A program made the translations under genes and the position numbers. The notes beneath the pieces were generated by a model. It was not told the DNA's origin, made no database searches, and saw nothing but the letters and a program-made list of their open reading frames with translations. 64,000 nucleotides of DNA from Chitinophaga solisilvae (GTDB lineage: Bacteria > Bacteroidota > Bacteroidia > Chitinophagales > Chitinophagaceae), in assembly GCF_009928525.1 (NCBI RefSeq), contig NZ_JAABOK010000004.1, positions 124,001 through 188,000 of the forward strand, in the 5' to 3' direction. Of the stretch, positions 53,568 to 63,486 are shown piece by piece (the stretch's first letter is position 1; every line of letters starts with the position of its first letter).

Positions 53568-56500
53568 ATGGACATGAATTTTACTGGCCATCAGTGTGGC
53601 AGGGGATTTCCTTGCCTGAATAAACCAAGATTTGTACTGCGTTTGATTGCGGTGATAATTGTTGTAAACTGGCTGAGTATTTCGGCTACCGCGGCGTTAC
53701 AGGCACAGGGCGGGATAACGCTTACCATGAGGAATGCTGCTTTGAAAAATGTGTTTCAGGAGATAAAGAAGCAGAGTAGGTATACTTTTTTGTTTAATGA
53801 TGAAGTAATGAAGGCGGCTAAACTTGTAAGTATTGAAGTGAGAAATGCAACCATTGAGCAGGTGCTTAAATTGTGTTTTATTGCTCAACCGTTGGATTAT
53901 GTTGTTAATGGACAGACAATTGTAGTAACTCCCAAGAAGGAGGAAAAGGGTACATCGGAATCATCGGAGGGGGCTTTTAATATTAAGGGAAAGGTAGTAG
54001 ATGAGGATGGCAACCCTTTGGCTTTTGCTACAGTTAAGCTAAAAGGGGCGAGTACCGGAACACTTACTGGTTCAGATGGTACCTTTCAATTAAAAGGTCT
54101 CGATAAATCGCGTGTAATCCTGGAAGTGTCGTTTATAGGATATGAATCAAGGGAAGTCGTTTTTACGCAAGGGAATGAGAATAATGTTTTAAATTTTAAG
54201 ATTGTATTAAAGAGAGGGAATGGGAAACTGGATGAAGTACAAATCATTGCTTATGGAGAAACAACCAAACGACTGAATACAGGTAATGTAACTACGATAA
54301 AAGGGAGCGATATAGCTAAACAACCTGTTAGTAATCCTTTGCTGGCATTAGAAGGACGTGTGCCAGGGCTCTATATTACTCAGAGTACAGGTTTGCCGGG
54401 AAGCGGTGTGACAGTTCGGATTCAGGGTCAGAATAGTATTGGATCCGGTAATGATCCCTTGTATGTAATTGATGGTGTTCCCTATATATCCCAGTTACTG
54501 CCCAATATGAACGCAATAGTGGGAACATCAACCCCCGGGGGAAGTAGCGGGAGCCCGCTCAGTTACATCAATCCTGCCGATATTGAATCTGTAGATGTCC
54601 TTAAAGATGCTGATGCTACTGCGATTTATGGCTCTAGAGCGGCAAATGGCGCTATTCTGATTACAACGAAAAGAGGAAAGCCAGGCCGGACCAGTCTGCA
54701 CGTTACTTTCCAGAAGGGAATTGGAAAAGTACCAAGAAAACTGAATCTACTTAATACATCAGAATATTTGCAGATAAGACGTGAAGCATTGAAGAATGAT
54801 GGGTTGACGCCAAGTCCTTACCAGGATTACGATCTGCTGCTTTGGGATACAACACGAAATACTGACTGGCAGAAGGTTTTAATTGGTGGTACAGCTCAAT
54901 ATACAGATGTGCAAGCTACAATTTCAGGCGGTAGCGGAAACACGCAGTTTAGTGTTGGCGCGAATTATCATAAGGAAACGACAGTGTTTCCAGGCGATTT
55001 GTCTGATCAGAAAGGAGGTGTCCATTTTAATATCAGCAATACGTCGCTTAACCAAAAATTCCGGATTAAGTTAACGGGTAATTATCAGCTTGATTACAGC
55101 CAGTTAATTTACACTGATTTAACTGGTTCTGCTGTATCTACACCTCCCAATGCACCAGAACTGTTTAATGCTGATGGCTCTTTAAACTGGGGGCTGACTG
55201 CATCCGGAACTTCTTCCTGGAAAAACCCATTTGCCTATCTCAATCAAAGAAATAAGAATAAAACGAATAATTTAATAGCTAATACATTATTAAGCTATCA
55301 GATTATTCCGGGATTAGAAATAAGAGCAAATCTTGGGTATACAAATTTGCAAACAAACGAGCTTACCATTGGAACTTTGGATACCTATGCGCCTGAAATC
55401 AGACCATACCTGCAACGGGCAACATTTTTCGTGGATAATAATGTTAATTCATGGATTGTTGAACCTCAGATTAGTTATGAAACCAGTATAGGAAAAGGTA
55501 AATTGGATTTCCTGGCCGGAACAACCATTAACAGGATTAATTCAAATGGTATTAATCAAATTGGCAGAGGATTTATTAGTGATGATGTAATGGAAGATAT
55601 TCATTCAGCAGCAACTGTTAATATTTCTGGTACTGTCATTTCAGTATATAAGTATAATGCATTGTTTGCAAGACTGAATTATAATTGGGCTAATAAGTAT
55701 ATAGTTAACCTTACGGCGAGAAGAGATGGGAGTTCAAGATTTGGTCCGGAAGAACAGTTCCATAATTTTGGATCTATTGGAGGCGCCTGGATCTTTTCAA
55801 GTGAGCCTTTTGTTAAAGACAATTTACCATTTCTAAGTTACGGAAAGATTAGAGGTAGCTTCGGAATTACAGGAAATGATCAGATTGGTGATTATAACTT
55901 TGTTAATAGATTTAGCAGTAGCCTTTCTAATGTTTCAGTTCCATATCAGGGTAGCCCTGGCGTTCTTCCTATTAATCTGTATAACCCTTATTTACAATGG
56001 GAAGAAACCAGAAAGTTACAAGCAGGTATAGAATTGGGTATATTAAAAGATAGATTTCTAATTAACATTAATTATTACAGGAATCGTTCTTCTAATCAGT
56101 TGTTATCCTATACACTCCCTATTAGCACAGGTTTTGGGCAAATTATGAGAAATTTCCCGGCTTTAGTTCAGAATACCGGAGTGGAAGTAAGTATTAATGC
56201 CACTAATATTAAAAATAAAGATTTTACCTGGAACGCTAATGTGAATTTGACCGTACCCAGAAATAAACTAATCTCATTCCCATCTCTTGAAACCTCTTCA
56301 TATGCCGCTGACCTGATTGTTGGAGAGCCTATTACAATTTTGAAGGTGTTACATTTTCTGGGAGTCGATCCCATTACAGGTGTCTTTCAGTTTCTGGATA
56401 AGCAGGGGAAGCCAACTTTACAGCCATCGTTTCCGGATGACAGAATTGTTTTAATAGATCCCGCTCCAAGGTTTTTTGGGGGAGTGCAGAATACTTTCAG

Positions 56501-56945
56501 GTATAAGGGCATTGAGTTGGATTTTTTGTTTCAGTTTGTAAAACAAAAGGCCAGAGATTATTCCTTAGGATTTTATCCGGGATCATTACCATATGGCAAT
56601 CAACCTACATCTGTATTGAATCGTTGGCGGAACCCTGGAGATATAGCATCTATACAGAGGTATAATACTAACTATGAGTTAATCGGAGCTTATTCCAATG
56701 CAGAATCATACAGTGATGCAAATTGGGTTGATGCGTCTTTTATTCGCCTTAAAAGTTTGTCGCTCTCATGGCAATTGCCTGAAAGTTGGATGAAGTTATG
56801 TCATCTGGCCACCGGAAGGATCTTTGTAAATGGACAGAACCTTTTAACGATTACTAATTATCTTGGATTTGACCCTGAGAATAAAAGCCCGGCGTTATTG
56901 CCCCCCTTGCGCGTTATGACAGCTGGTGTTCATTTGACGTTGTAA
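53568..56945 (+). CDS. SusC/RagA family TonB-linked outer-membrane transporter (with STN domain)
   Basis: An 1125-residue porter from the ATG start (a TTG eleven codons upstream is less likely). It has a long N-region, hydrophobic signal (LIAVIIVVNWLSISATAALQA), STN domain (LTMRNAALKNVFQEIKKQSR), carboxypeptidase-like domain (FNIKGKVVDEDGNPLAFATV), plug (VDVLKDADATAIYGSRAANG) and barrel. Partner SusD, a thioredoxin-fold protein and an S9 peptidase follow in the same direction. In such neighbourhoods the ligand is often a peptide rather than a glycan; no glycan enzyme is present. Confidence 0.94.
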   Translation: MDMNFTGHQCGRGFPCLNKPRFVLRLIAVIIVVNWLSISATAALQAQGGITLTMRNAALKNVFQEIKKQSRYTFLFNDEVMKAAKLVSIEVRNATIEQVLKLCFIAQPLDYVVNGQTIVVTPKKEEKGTSESSEGAFNIKGKVVDEDGNPLAFATVKLKGASTGTLTGSDGTFQLKGLDKSRVILEVSFIGYESREVVFTQGNENNVLNFKIVLKRGNGKLDEVQIIAYGETTKRLNTGNVTTIKGSDIAKQPVSNPLLALEGRVPGLYITQSTGLPGSGVTVRIQGQNSIGSGNDPLYVIDGVPYISQLLPNMNAIVGTSTPGGSSGSPLSYINPADIESVDVLKDADATAIYGSRAANGAILITTKRGKPGRTSLHVTFQKGIGKVPRKLNLLNTSEYLQIRREALKNDGLTPSPYQDYDLLLWDTTRNTDWQKVLIGGTAQYTDVQATISGGSGNTQFSVGANYHKETTVFPGDLSDQKGGVHFNISNTSLNQKFRIKLTGNYQLDYSQLIYTDLTGSAVSTPPNAPELFNADGSLNWGLTASGTSSWKNPFAYLNQRNKNKTNNLIANTLLSYQIIPGLEIRANLGYTNLQTNELTIGTLDTYAPEIRPYLQRATFFVDNNVNSWIVEPQISYETSIGKGKLDFLAGTTINRINSNGINQIGRGFISDDVMEDIHSAATVNISGTVISVYKYNALFARLNYNWANKYIVNLTARRDGSSRFGPEEQFHNFGSIGGAWIFSSEPFVKDNLPFLSYGKIRGSFGITGNDQIGDYNFVNRFSSSLSNVSVPYQGSPGVLPINLYNPYLQWEETRKLQAGIELGILKDRFLININYYRNRSSNQLLSYTLPISTGFGQIMRNFPALVQNTGVEVSINATNIKNKDFTWNANVNLTVPRNKLISFPSLETSSYAADLIVGEPITILKVLHFLGVDPITGVFQFLDKQGKPTLQPSFPDDRIVLIDPAPRFFGGVQNTFRYKGIELDFLFQFVKQKARDYSLGFYPGSLPYGNQPTSVLNRWRNPGDIASIQRYNTNYELIGAYSNAESYSDANWVDASFIRLKSLSLSWQLPESWMKLCHLATGRIFVNGQNLLTITNYLGFDPENKSPALLPPLRVMTAGVHLTL

Positions 56946-56975
56946 TATTTGTTGGTATTATGAAACTTTAATTTT

Positions 56976-58451
56976 ATGAATGGGTTTAATAGAAATTATT
57001 GTACTATGATCCGATTCTTCTGGATTTCAATATTACTGTTTTTGTGTACCTCATTTTTTAGCTGTAAAAAGTTAGTAGATGCCGGTGCACCTATAACAAG
57101 CATAAATGGTGGTAATGTATTTAATACAGATGCAGGTGCCGCTGCCTTGCTAACGGGTATTTATACAAAGATGAGTGCCAGTGATCTTGGATTTACAATG
57201 GGGGAATGTTTTACGAATTTGTCCTTATTATCGGGATTGTCTGCGGACGAACTTGTATTGTTTAATACGTCCAATAGCGATCTTAGTATGTTCTATTTTA
57301 ATAGATTGACTAATAGAAACTCCGGTCCATGGGATTTCTGGTCTATCCTGTATCCATACATTTATTACGCCAATACTGCCATCGAGGGGTTAAGCAGTAG
57401 TTATACTAAAGTAACACCCGTCGTGAGAAAGCAATTGCTTGGGGAAGCACAATTTGTCAGAGCATTTTGCTACTTCTATCTGGTTAACTTATATGGTGAA
57501 GTCCCTCTTGTTTTGTCTACTGATTATAATAAGAATTCAACTGTTTCAAGAGGCACTAAAGAAGAAGTATATAATTTAATAATAGCTGATTTGATAAATG
57601 CACGCGGGAACCTTAGTCCGAATTTCCTGTTGGCAAATGTGGTTGAAACTACCACAGAGAGAGTGAGGCCGACAAAATGGGCTGCGATGGCTCTGCTTGC
57701 CCGTGCTTACTTATATACAAATAAGTTTGTTGATGCTGAGAATCAGGCGTCGGAAGTCATAGAAAATAAAGGATTGTTTGATCTTGATTCTTGCCAGTAT
57801 GTGTTTCTTAAGAACAGTAAAGAAGCAATCTGGCAGCTGCAGCCTGTTGGAAATGAGACTGGTGCAAATACCGGAGCTGGAAGGACATATGTTTTGCCTT
57901 CAACCGGTCCGGATAACATCGGATTTCCTGTTTATTTGAGTGATAGAATCGTTAATAGCTTTGAGGTAAAGGATGAGCGGAGAATTAATTGGATTAAAAG
58001 TATTCATCCTACAGGGTCAAATAATATATATTATTATCCATTTAAATATAAGGTAGGGGCAGGAATAGCTCCTTCGCAGGAGTACATAATGGTGCTCCGT
58101 CTGGCCGAATTATATTTAATCAGATCTGAGGCCAGAGCAATGCAATCTAAGCTGGTGGCCGCAATCAGTGATATAAATGTTATCCGGGAAAGGGCGGGGC
58201 TTAATAAAACAACTGCCTCTACATTGGGAGGAATACTATCCGCAATTAGACAGGAACGTAAAGTAGAATTATTTGCAGAGTGGGGAGACCGGTGGTTGGA
58301 TTTAAAAAGAACGGGAACTGTGAATGATGTGATGAGAATTGTTACCCCGATTAAAGGTGGAGGAGTATGGAATAGTAATGCTCAGTTGTATCCTATAATA
58401 TTAAGAGAATTGAATGCAAACAAGAATTTATTACAGAATCCAGGTTATTAA
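56976..58451 (+). CDS. SusD/RagB family lipoprotein
   Basis: A 491-residue surface lipoprotein, shorter than the SusD at 9555. The lipobox is SFFSC. Core motifs are LLGEAQFVRAFCYFYLVNLY, RPTKWAAMALLARAYLYTNK, LRLAELYLIRSEARA and RQERKVELFAEWGDRWLDL, and the end LRELNANKNLLQNPGY is typical. It pairs with the preceding SusC to bind and deliver the ligand. ATG 56976 gives a rather long N-region; 57006 is an alternative start. Confidence 0.93.
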   Translation: MNGFNRNYCTMIRFFWISILLFLCTSFFSCKKLVDAGAPITSINGGNVFNTDAGAAALLTGIYTKMSASDLGFTMGECFTNLSLLSGLSADELVLFNTSNSDLSMFYFNRLTNRNSGPWDFWSILYPYIYYANTAIEGLSSSYTKVTPVVRKQLLGEAQFVRAFCYFYLVNLYGEVPLVLSTDYNKNSTVSRGTKEEVYNLIIADLINARGNLSPNFLLANVVETTTERVRPTKWAAMALLARAYLYTNKFVDAENQASEVIENKGLFDLDSCQYVFLKNSKEAIWQLQPVGNETGANTGAGRTYVLPSTGPDNIGFPVYLSDRIVNSFEVKDERRINWIKSIHPTGSNNIYYYPFKYKVGAGIAPSQEYIMVLRLAELYLIRSEARAMQSKLVAAISDINVIRERAGLNKTTASTLGGILSAIRQERKVELFAEWGDRWLDLKRTGTVNDVMRIVTPIKGGGVWNSNAQLYPIILRELNANKNLLQNPGY

Positions 58452-58486
58452 AGCTGATTACTCCATCCTAAATTAATAAAGATCAA

Positions 58487-59812
58487 ATGAAGTGTGCCTT
58501 CTATTTCCTGTGTTTTCTTTTTTTTATGCCAGTGATAGGTGTTGCTCAAAACACTGGTGGGATTAATTTTGATAATCAATTGAGTTGGAGCCAATTATTG
58601 GAGAAAGCTAACTCAGAGAGTAAGTTTTTGTTTGTTGATTGCTATACTACATGGTGTGGGCCTTGTAAATCGATGGAAAGGGATGTTTATCCGGCCAGGG
58701 AGGTTGGAACGCTTTTTAATACATCATTTATCTCAGTGAAAATACAAATGGATACATCAAAGAACGATGATGCTTATATCCGGAGCAGATATGCGGATGC
58801 GGCGTATCTACAAAAGAAGTATAATATTTATAGTTTTCCCACTTTTTTGTTTTTTTCTCCGGGTGGGCAATTAGTACATAAAGAAGTGGGCGCATGTAAT
58901 CCTGCGCAATTTGTTCAAACAGGAAATAATGCATTGGATTCCACAAAGCAATATTATTCGCTGCTGAATAGATACAAAAGAGGTATAAGGGATACTGCTC
59001 AATTGCTGTTGCTTGCTGTCACAGCGCGTAGATTAGAAGATAAACAAGTATCTGATGATATTGCGAAGGAGTACCTGGATAAAATAGTAAGTAACTATTC
59101 AGATGAAGAGTTATGTACCCCGGAAAGACTTGCTTTCATTTTTGCTTTTCCTGAGCTCTTATACAAAACAGGGTCTGAAGGGAGGTATTTCAAATTATTG
59201 TATAGCAAAGGAGATCGAATTGATAAGATGATGAAGTCAGATATTTCAGGTTTCTATGTTGCGAATATAATTTTAAAAGAAGAGATATATGACAATATAA
59301 TGAAGAATGATAAGCCGGTACCACATACCCCGGACTGGGATGGGATGAGAAAGAACATAGAAAGAAAGTATAATGTTCATTATGCAGATACCTTGCTGCC
59401 GGCTGCTCAAATGGTATATTATAAAATGAAAAAGGACTGGACCTCGTTTGCGAAATTAAAAGACGAAATGATTAGGAAGTATCCACCTAAAAAAGGGGGT
59501 GGGGTAGATGGCGATGCATGGAGGTTGAACGATGATGCCTGGACTATATTTATAGGATGTGATAAAAAAAATGTTATTGCTTCTGCAATTGAATGGGTCG
59601 ATATTTCCATCAGCCTTGAGCCGACCGATTTTCAGGTTGTAGATACTAAAGCTAACCTTTTATTCAAATATGGTAAAGTAAGAGAGGCAATTGAAACGGA
59701 AAAGAAAGCGATCAGGATGGCAGCTGAAATTAAACAGGAGCATTATGTAAAAGAGTATACAGAGGTATTGGAAAAAATGCAGAAGAAAATACCAACATGG
59801 CCCGTTAAATGA
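58487..59812 (+). CDS. Exported thioredoxin-fold protein with helical C-terminal region
   Basis: A 441-residue exported protein. The signal peptide is FLCFLFFMPVIGVAQ. The thioredoxin domain (~30-150) has the redox motif FVDCYTTWCGPCKSME (Cys57, Cys60) and cis-Pro in YSFPTFLFFSPGG. Residues ~160-441 are helical and TPR-like. It would act on disulfides or thiols in the periplasm. It lies 35 bases after susD, and its presence in an operon next to small four-cysteine exported peptides suggests those peptides as thiol or disulfide substrates (inference). Confidence 0.88.
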   Translation: MKCAFYFLCFLFFMPVIGVAQNTGGINFDNQLSWSQLLEKANSESKFLFVDCYTTWCGPCKSMERDVYPAREVGTLFNTSFISVKIQMDTSKNDDAYIRSRYADAAYLQKKYNIYSFPTFLFFSPGGQLVHKEVGACNPAQFVQTGNNALDSTKQYYSLLNRYKRGIRDTAQLLLLAVTARRLEDKQVSDDIAKEYLDKIVSNYSDEELCTPERLAFIFAFPELLYKTGSEGRYFKLLYSKGDRIDKMMKSDISGFYVANIILKEEIYDNIMKNDKPVPHTPDWDGMRKNIERKYNVHYADTLLPAAQMVYYKMKKDWTSFAKLKDEMIRKYPPKKGGGVDGDAWRLNDDAWTIFIGCDKKNVIASAIEWVDISISLEPTDFQVVDTKANLLFKYGKVREAIETEKKAIRMAAEIKQEHYVKEYTEVLEKMQKKIPTWPVK

Positions 59813-59909
59813 GTATTAGATTTGATTCGGAGGAATTGCCATGGCAGTATAAAATTGTACCTTTCTGTTGTTAGCTGTAACGTGAATAATTGGTAATATT
59901 AAGTGATTT

Positions 59910-62594
59910 ATGCTGAAATATTTATTGATATTTTTAAGCTGCTTTTTTCTTGGGATGCCGTCACGCATATTCGGACAAAAAAGAATGCTGGATACAAGTC
60001 TTATTAATAAGTGGCCATCCATGGGAAGGGCGGAGATTTCTAATGATGGACGCTATTGTATGTATACAATAGATAACATGCCAGTTGGTAAGACCACCAC
60101 AATATTACAGTCTACGGATGGAAGAAAGAAGAAGGTACTCGAAAATGTTCATAATGGTATTTTTAGTTCAGATAGTAAGTTTTTTTTCTTTGTTAATAGA
60201 AATGACAGTTTGTGTGAATTGTCTCTTTCCGGATTTTATATAAAGTATTATCATAAAGTATCTAGTGTACGATTGATAAAGATGGGTAATGATGAATGGA
60301 TCGTTTATCAAAATTCTGGTTTCGATAAATCACTTGTTTTTAAACAGTTGAAAACGGGCAAAGAGCAACGATATTCGTATGTGTCGTCATATAAATTGGA
60401 TGCTGATAATAAAATGATGGCGTTGCTGACAGATACTGTAAGAAGTGATCTGTTATCATTGTACTGGGTGTCACTCCCATCTGGAGTTGCAACCAAAGTA
60501 TGGAGTGATAGGAATATAACGGAAACCATTATTAGTCCATGTGGAAATCAAATAGCTTTTAGTACTTCATATAAATCAGAATCAACTTACTTTTTATATA
60601 ATAGGCCGACTGATAAGGTAACCAGATTACTGCATAATGAGCATATTATTCCGGATGGTATGACGCCTGATAGAATTACGCGGTTTAGCAGGAATGGTAA
60701 ACTGTTGTTCTTCACGCTTAAAGATACAGTGGTAATGAAACCTGATCCTGATGCAGCCCCTGTAGATGTGTGGAGTTATAGTGACGAGATTATACAGTCG
60801 GTGCAGCTGAAGTCAATTGATGCCAGGAGTTACCTGGCAGTTCTGGACCTTAATAGCCACAATGTCAACCGTCTTGAGTATGAGTACGAAAATGTATCAT
60901 TACTTGACACAGATACTGCTACAATTGGTATAGTATCAGCTCACGATGATATTTTTACTAATGAATCATGGAATGTTCTTACCAAACCCAAATTTGCTAT
61001 TCTTTCACCTGAGACTGGAAAGAGAGAAGAGATAGCCATCAATCTGAGAACAGTCTCACCCTCACATAAGTATATATATGATGATGATGGAAATAATGAT
61101 TCATATTTATATGATATTTCAAGGCGGAAGTTAATTAATCTGACCAGAAGTTTATCATTGCCACCAACAATGGAATATAGTCCATTACAGGAGGGTAATA
61201 ACTCATTTTCAATTGTTGGGTGGTTACGTAATGATGAAGGCGTATTGGTGAGTGATGGATATGATATCTGGCAAATTGATCCCTTAAATGAGCATGAGCC
61301 AATTTGTATCACTAATCACACCGGCAGAAAATCAGATATCGTTTTTGGATTGCTCAATTACTCTTCCTCCCAGGTGGTAGACCAAAATGAAGTCTTATTT
61401 CTGACCGCGTTTGATCAAAAAACAATGAATAATGGTTTTTACCGGAAGATTCTGAAAAAGCCGGGGGATCCGGAATTACTTTCAGCTGGACCATATATAT
61501 ATAGTATTCCGGTAAGTGAGGTAGTCGGAATATACGCAGTTCGTCCTATTTGCAAAGCACAAGGTGCTAAGGTTTATATTGTACGCCGGGAAAGTGCTTC
61601 ACAATTTCCTAATTATTTTAGTACTTCAGATTTTAAGAAGTTTACACCTTTAAGTAGTATTTATCCGGAAAAGTCTTATAACTGGTTAACCTCGCAGTTA
61701 ATTCATTATAACTCTCTTGATAAAGTTCCTTTACGTGGCGCCTTGTTTAAACCTGAAGATTTTGATTCTACCAAAAAATATCCGGTGATAATAAATTATT
61801 ACGAGAAAAGAGCTCCAGGGTTGAACCAGTATCTTTATCCGATCCCAATGTCGAGCGATATTGATTTGCCAACTTTTGTAAGTAATGGATACCTGGTATT
61901 GGAAGCTGATATATTTTATAAGAAAGGAGAGCCAGGCCATAGTGCTTATAGTGCTATTGTAGGTGCAGCAAAGGAATTAATGAAGTACCCCTGGGTTGAT
62001 GCGGGGAAAATAGGTATTCAAGGGCATAGCTTCGGAGGATACGAGACTAACTATATTATAAGTCACTCTGATATTTTTGCAGCAGCATTATCTTCATCCG
62101 GGTTTAGTAATCTTATTAGTGCTGCCGGAACGCTTAAAGAAGATGATGGCAGCAATTTTTTCTGTAACTGGTCAGAGTCAGGACAAGGTCGTGTTGGAAG
62201 TAGTTTCTATGATAATCCTGAACTTTATATTAGAAACTCACCTATTTTTAAGACCGCTAGTATAATTACTCCACTCTTGATGGTAAATAATAAAGGTGAC
62301 GGAAGTGTCCCATTTCAGCAGGGAGTTGAACTTTTCCTGGCACTACGCAGATTAGGGAAGAAGGTATGGATGCTACAGTATGATGGGGCAGGACATACAA
62401 TCGGAGATATGAAAAGCAACCTTGATTATCAAGTCAGAGCATTCCAGTTTTTTGATCATTATCTCAAAGGAAAACCAGCTCCCAAATGGATGACTCGTGG
62501 AGTGCCTGCCAGGTTTAAAATGAAAGACAGGGGACTAGGCTTGGATACAAGTACGAATCCGTTTAAATCATCACTTCTTTCTGTCGAAAAATAG
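59910..62594 (+). CDS. Exported S9 family (prolyl-oligopeptidase superfamily) peptidase
   Basis: An 894-residue exported serine peptidase. A signal peptide (LLIFLSCFFLGMPSRIFG) is followed by a long, divergent propeller region (~35-600) and an alpha/beta-hydrolase domain. The triad is IGIQGHSFGGYE (Ser707), NNKGDGSVPFQ (Asp) and GAGHTIGD (His). It is longer than and distinct from the DPP IV at 20750. It ends the plus-strand operon, next to the peptide array. POP-type peptidases serve in leader removal for some class III lanthipeptides, which makes it a candidate processing enzyme, but its periplasmic location could also mean degradation of imported peptide. Confidence 0.88.
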   Translation: MLKYLLIFLSCFFLGMPSRIFGQKRMLDTSLINKWPSMGRAEISNDGRYCMYTIDNMPVGKTTTILQSTDGRKKKVLENVHNGIFSSDSKFFFFVNRNDSLCELSLSGFYIKYYHKVSSVRLIKMGNDEWIVYQNSGFDKSLVFKQLKTGKEQRYSYVSSYKLDADNKMMALLTDTVRSDLLSLYWVSLPSGVATKVWSDRNITETIISPCGNQIAFSTSYKSESTYFLYNRPTDKVTRLLHNEHIIPDGMTPDRITRFSRNGKLLFFTLKDTVVMKPDPDAAPVDVWSYSDEIIQSVQLKSIDARSYLAVLDLNSHNVNRLEYEYENVSLLDTDTATIGIVSAHDDIFTNESWNVLTKPKFAILSPETGKREEIAINLRTVSPSHKYIYDDDGNNDSYLYDISRRKLINLTRSLSLPPTMEYSPLQEGNNSFSIVGWLRNDEGVLVSDGYDIWQIDPLNEHEPICITNHTGRKSDIVFGLLNYSSSQVVDQNEVLFLTAFDQKTMNNGFYRKILKKPGDPELLSAGPYIYSIPVSEVVGIYAVRPICKAQGAKVYIVRRESASQFPNYFSTSDFKKFTPLSSIYPEKSYNWLTSQLIHYNSLDKVPLRGALFKPEDFDSTKKYPVIINYYEKRAPGLNQYLYPIPMSSDIDLPTFVSNGYLVLEADIFYKKGEPGHSAYSAIVGAAKELMKYPWVDAGKIGIQGHSFGGYETNYIISHSDIFAAALSSSGFSNLISAAGTLKEDDGSNFFCNWSESGQGRVGSSFYDNPELYIRNSPIFKTASIITPLLMVNNKGDGSVPFQQGVELFLALRRLGKKVWMLQYDGAGHTIGDMKSNLDYQVRAFQFFDHYLKGKPAPKWMTRGVPARFKMKDRGLGLDTSTNPFKSSLLSVEK

Positions 62595-62610
62595 AGAAAT
62601 TAAGTAGAAT

Positions 62611-62656
62611 AATCCATCCATTCTTCTTAATGAGAAAAATGGATGGATTTTCTTTC
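62611..62656 (+). terminator. Terminator of the SusCD/peptidase operon
   Basis: aatccatccatt / aatggatggatt stem followed by a T-rich tract; it also separates the operon from convergent small peptide genes. Confidence 0.75.
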
Positions 62657-62666
62657 TGAGTGAAGA

Positions 62667-62918
62667 TTAAAACACTGTGGTTACACCAATTAAAGGACAT
62701 GTAGTTGTTAATGCCAGGGGCTGGGTACAATGACTCTTAATTGGTGAGAAAGGATCAATTGCCAGTGTTGTAACCAGCATGTTGCACTTCAATTCTCTAT
62801 TGGGATCTGCACAATATATCCGATTATCAGACATGTTATTCTTTGCTTTTACTGCTAAGACCAGTGATATGATACCAATTATGAATATGATACTTAGGTA
62901 AATGCGAGCATTTTTCAT
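62667..62918 (-). CDS. Small exported four-cysteine peptide, copy 1 (divergent)
   Basis: An 83-residue precursor: hydrophobic N-terminal segment (IYLSIIFIIGIISLVLAVKA) then a short Cys/Thr/Ser-containing tail with four Cys in the spacing Cx8Cx18Cx9C. It shares FSPIKSHCTQPLALTTTC and IGV with the other copies, but the C-terminus (TTVF) and N-region differ. It is closest to the peptidase gene and reads towards it. Family unknown to me; possible relation to DUF6520-type small Bacteroidota exported proteins. Confidence 0.7.
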   Translation of the reverse strand: MKNARIYLSIIFIIGIISLVLAVKAKNNMSDNRIYCADPNRELKCNMLVTTLAIDPFSPIKSHCTQPLALTTTCPLIGVTTVF

Positions 62919-63108
62919 AATGTTTTTTTTATAAGATTTTATTGGAAATACTGTTCACTCCTCTTTTCATAGAATGTGAAGGTATTGCACTAGTTAAGTT
63001 GGTCTACGCATAATAAAGATTTCATTTGGATCATTTGAGCAGAAGAATTATTGGCTTCCTTATGCTGAATTTTACTGTCAGGTGGAAAATTTTTCGGAAT
63101 CGTTGTAT

Positions 63109-63155
63109 CTTCTCATAAAGTTATAACGTTTAAAAAATTATGACTTTATGAGAAG
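63109..63155. other. Hairpin downstream of peptide copy 2
   Basis: cttctcataaagt / actttatgagaag, a perfect 13-pair stem directly after the stop of copy 2. There is no T run on the minus strand, so it may protect the 3' end or be a processing site rather than a simple terminator. Confidence 0.6.
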
Positions 63156-63163
63156 ATTGAGTC

Positions 63164-63406
63164 TTATTGACCACCAAGAACTCCAATAGATGGACAGGTA
63201 GTAGTTAAGGCTGTAGGACTTGTGCACTGACGCTTAACAGGAGATAGAGGTGCAATTACAAAATTGGTCATCTTTAAATCACACTTTTTGTTGTTGGGGT
63301 TGGCACAGTATACATTATTCGAAGTGGTCTTCGCTTTAACAGCAAAGGTGCCACCTATAACAGCCAAAGCCACTATGGAACCGAGGATTATTTTAGCTTT
63401 TTTCAT
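63164..63406 (-). CDS. Small exported four-cysteine peptide, copy 2
   Basis: An 80-residue precursor. MKKAKIILGSIVALAVIGG with cleavage plausible after AVKA gives a mature peptide of ~55 residues with Cx7Cx18Cx9C. The last Cys pair brackets a Thr/Ser-rich segment (CTSPTALTTTC), followed by PSIGVLGGQ. Thr/Ser beside Cys is what a lanthionine synthetase needs, but four Cys could equally form two disulfides. It starts only ~30 bases after the hairpin behind copy 3, so the copies may share a transcript. Confidence 0.78.
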   Translation of the reverse strand: MKKAKIILGSIVALAVIGGTFAVKAKTTSNNVYCANPNNKKCDLKMTNFVIAPLSPVKRQCTSPTALTTTCPSIGVLGGQ

Positions 63407-63438
63407 AAGTAGAAGTGTTGTGTGATGTTTTTTTTTGC

Positions 63439-63476
63439 TATAGAGCCATAACCTTTGAAAAGGCTATGGCTCTATA
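63439..63476. other. Hairpin downstream of peptide copy 3
   Basis: tatagagccata / tatggctctata, a perfect 12-pair stem between copies 3 and 2. On the minus strand it is followed by an A run, not T, so intrinsic termination is unlikely. Confidence 0.6.
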
Positions 63477-63486
63477 AATGTTCTCC

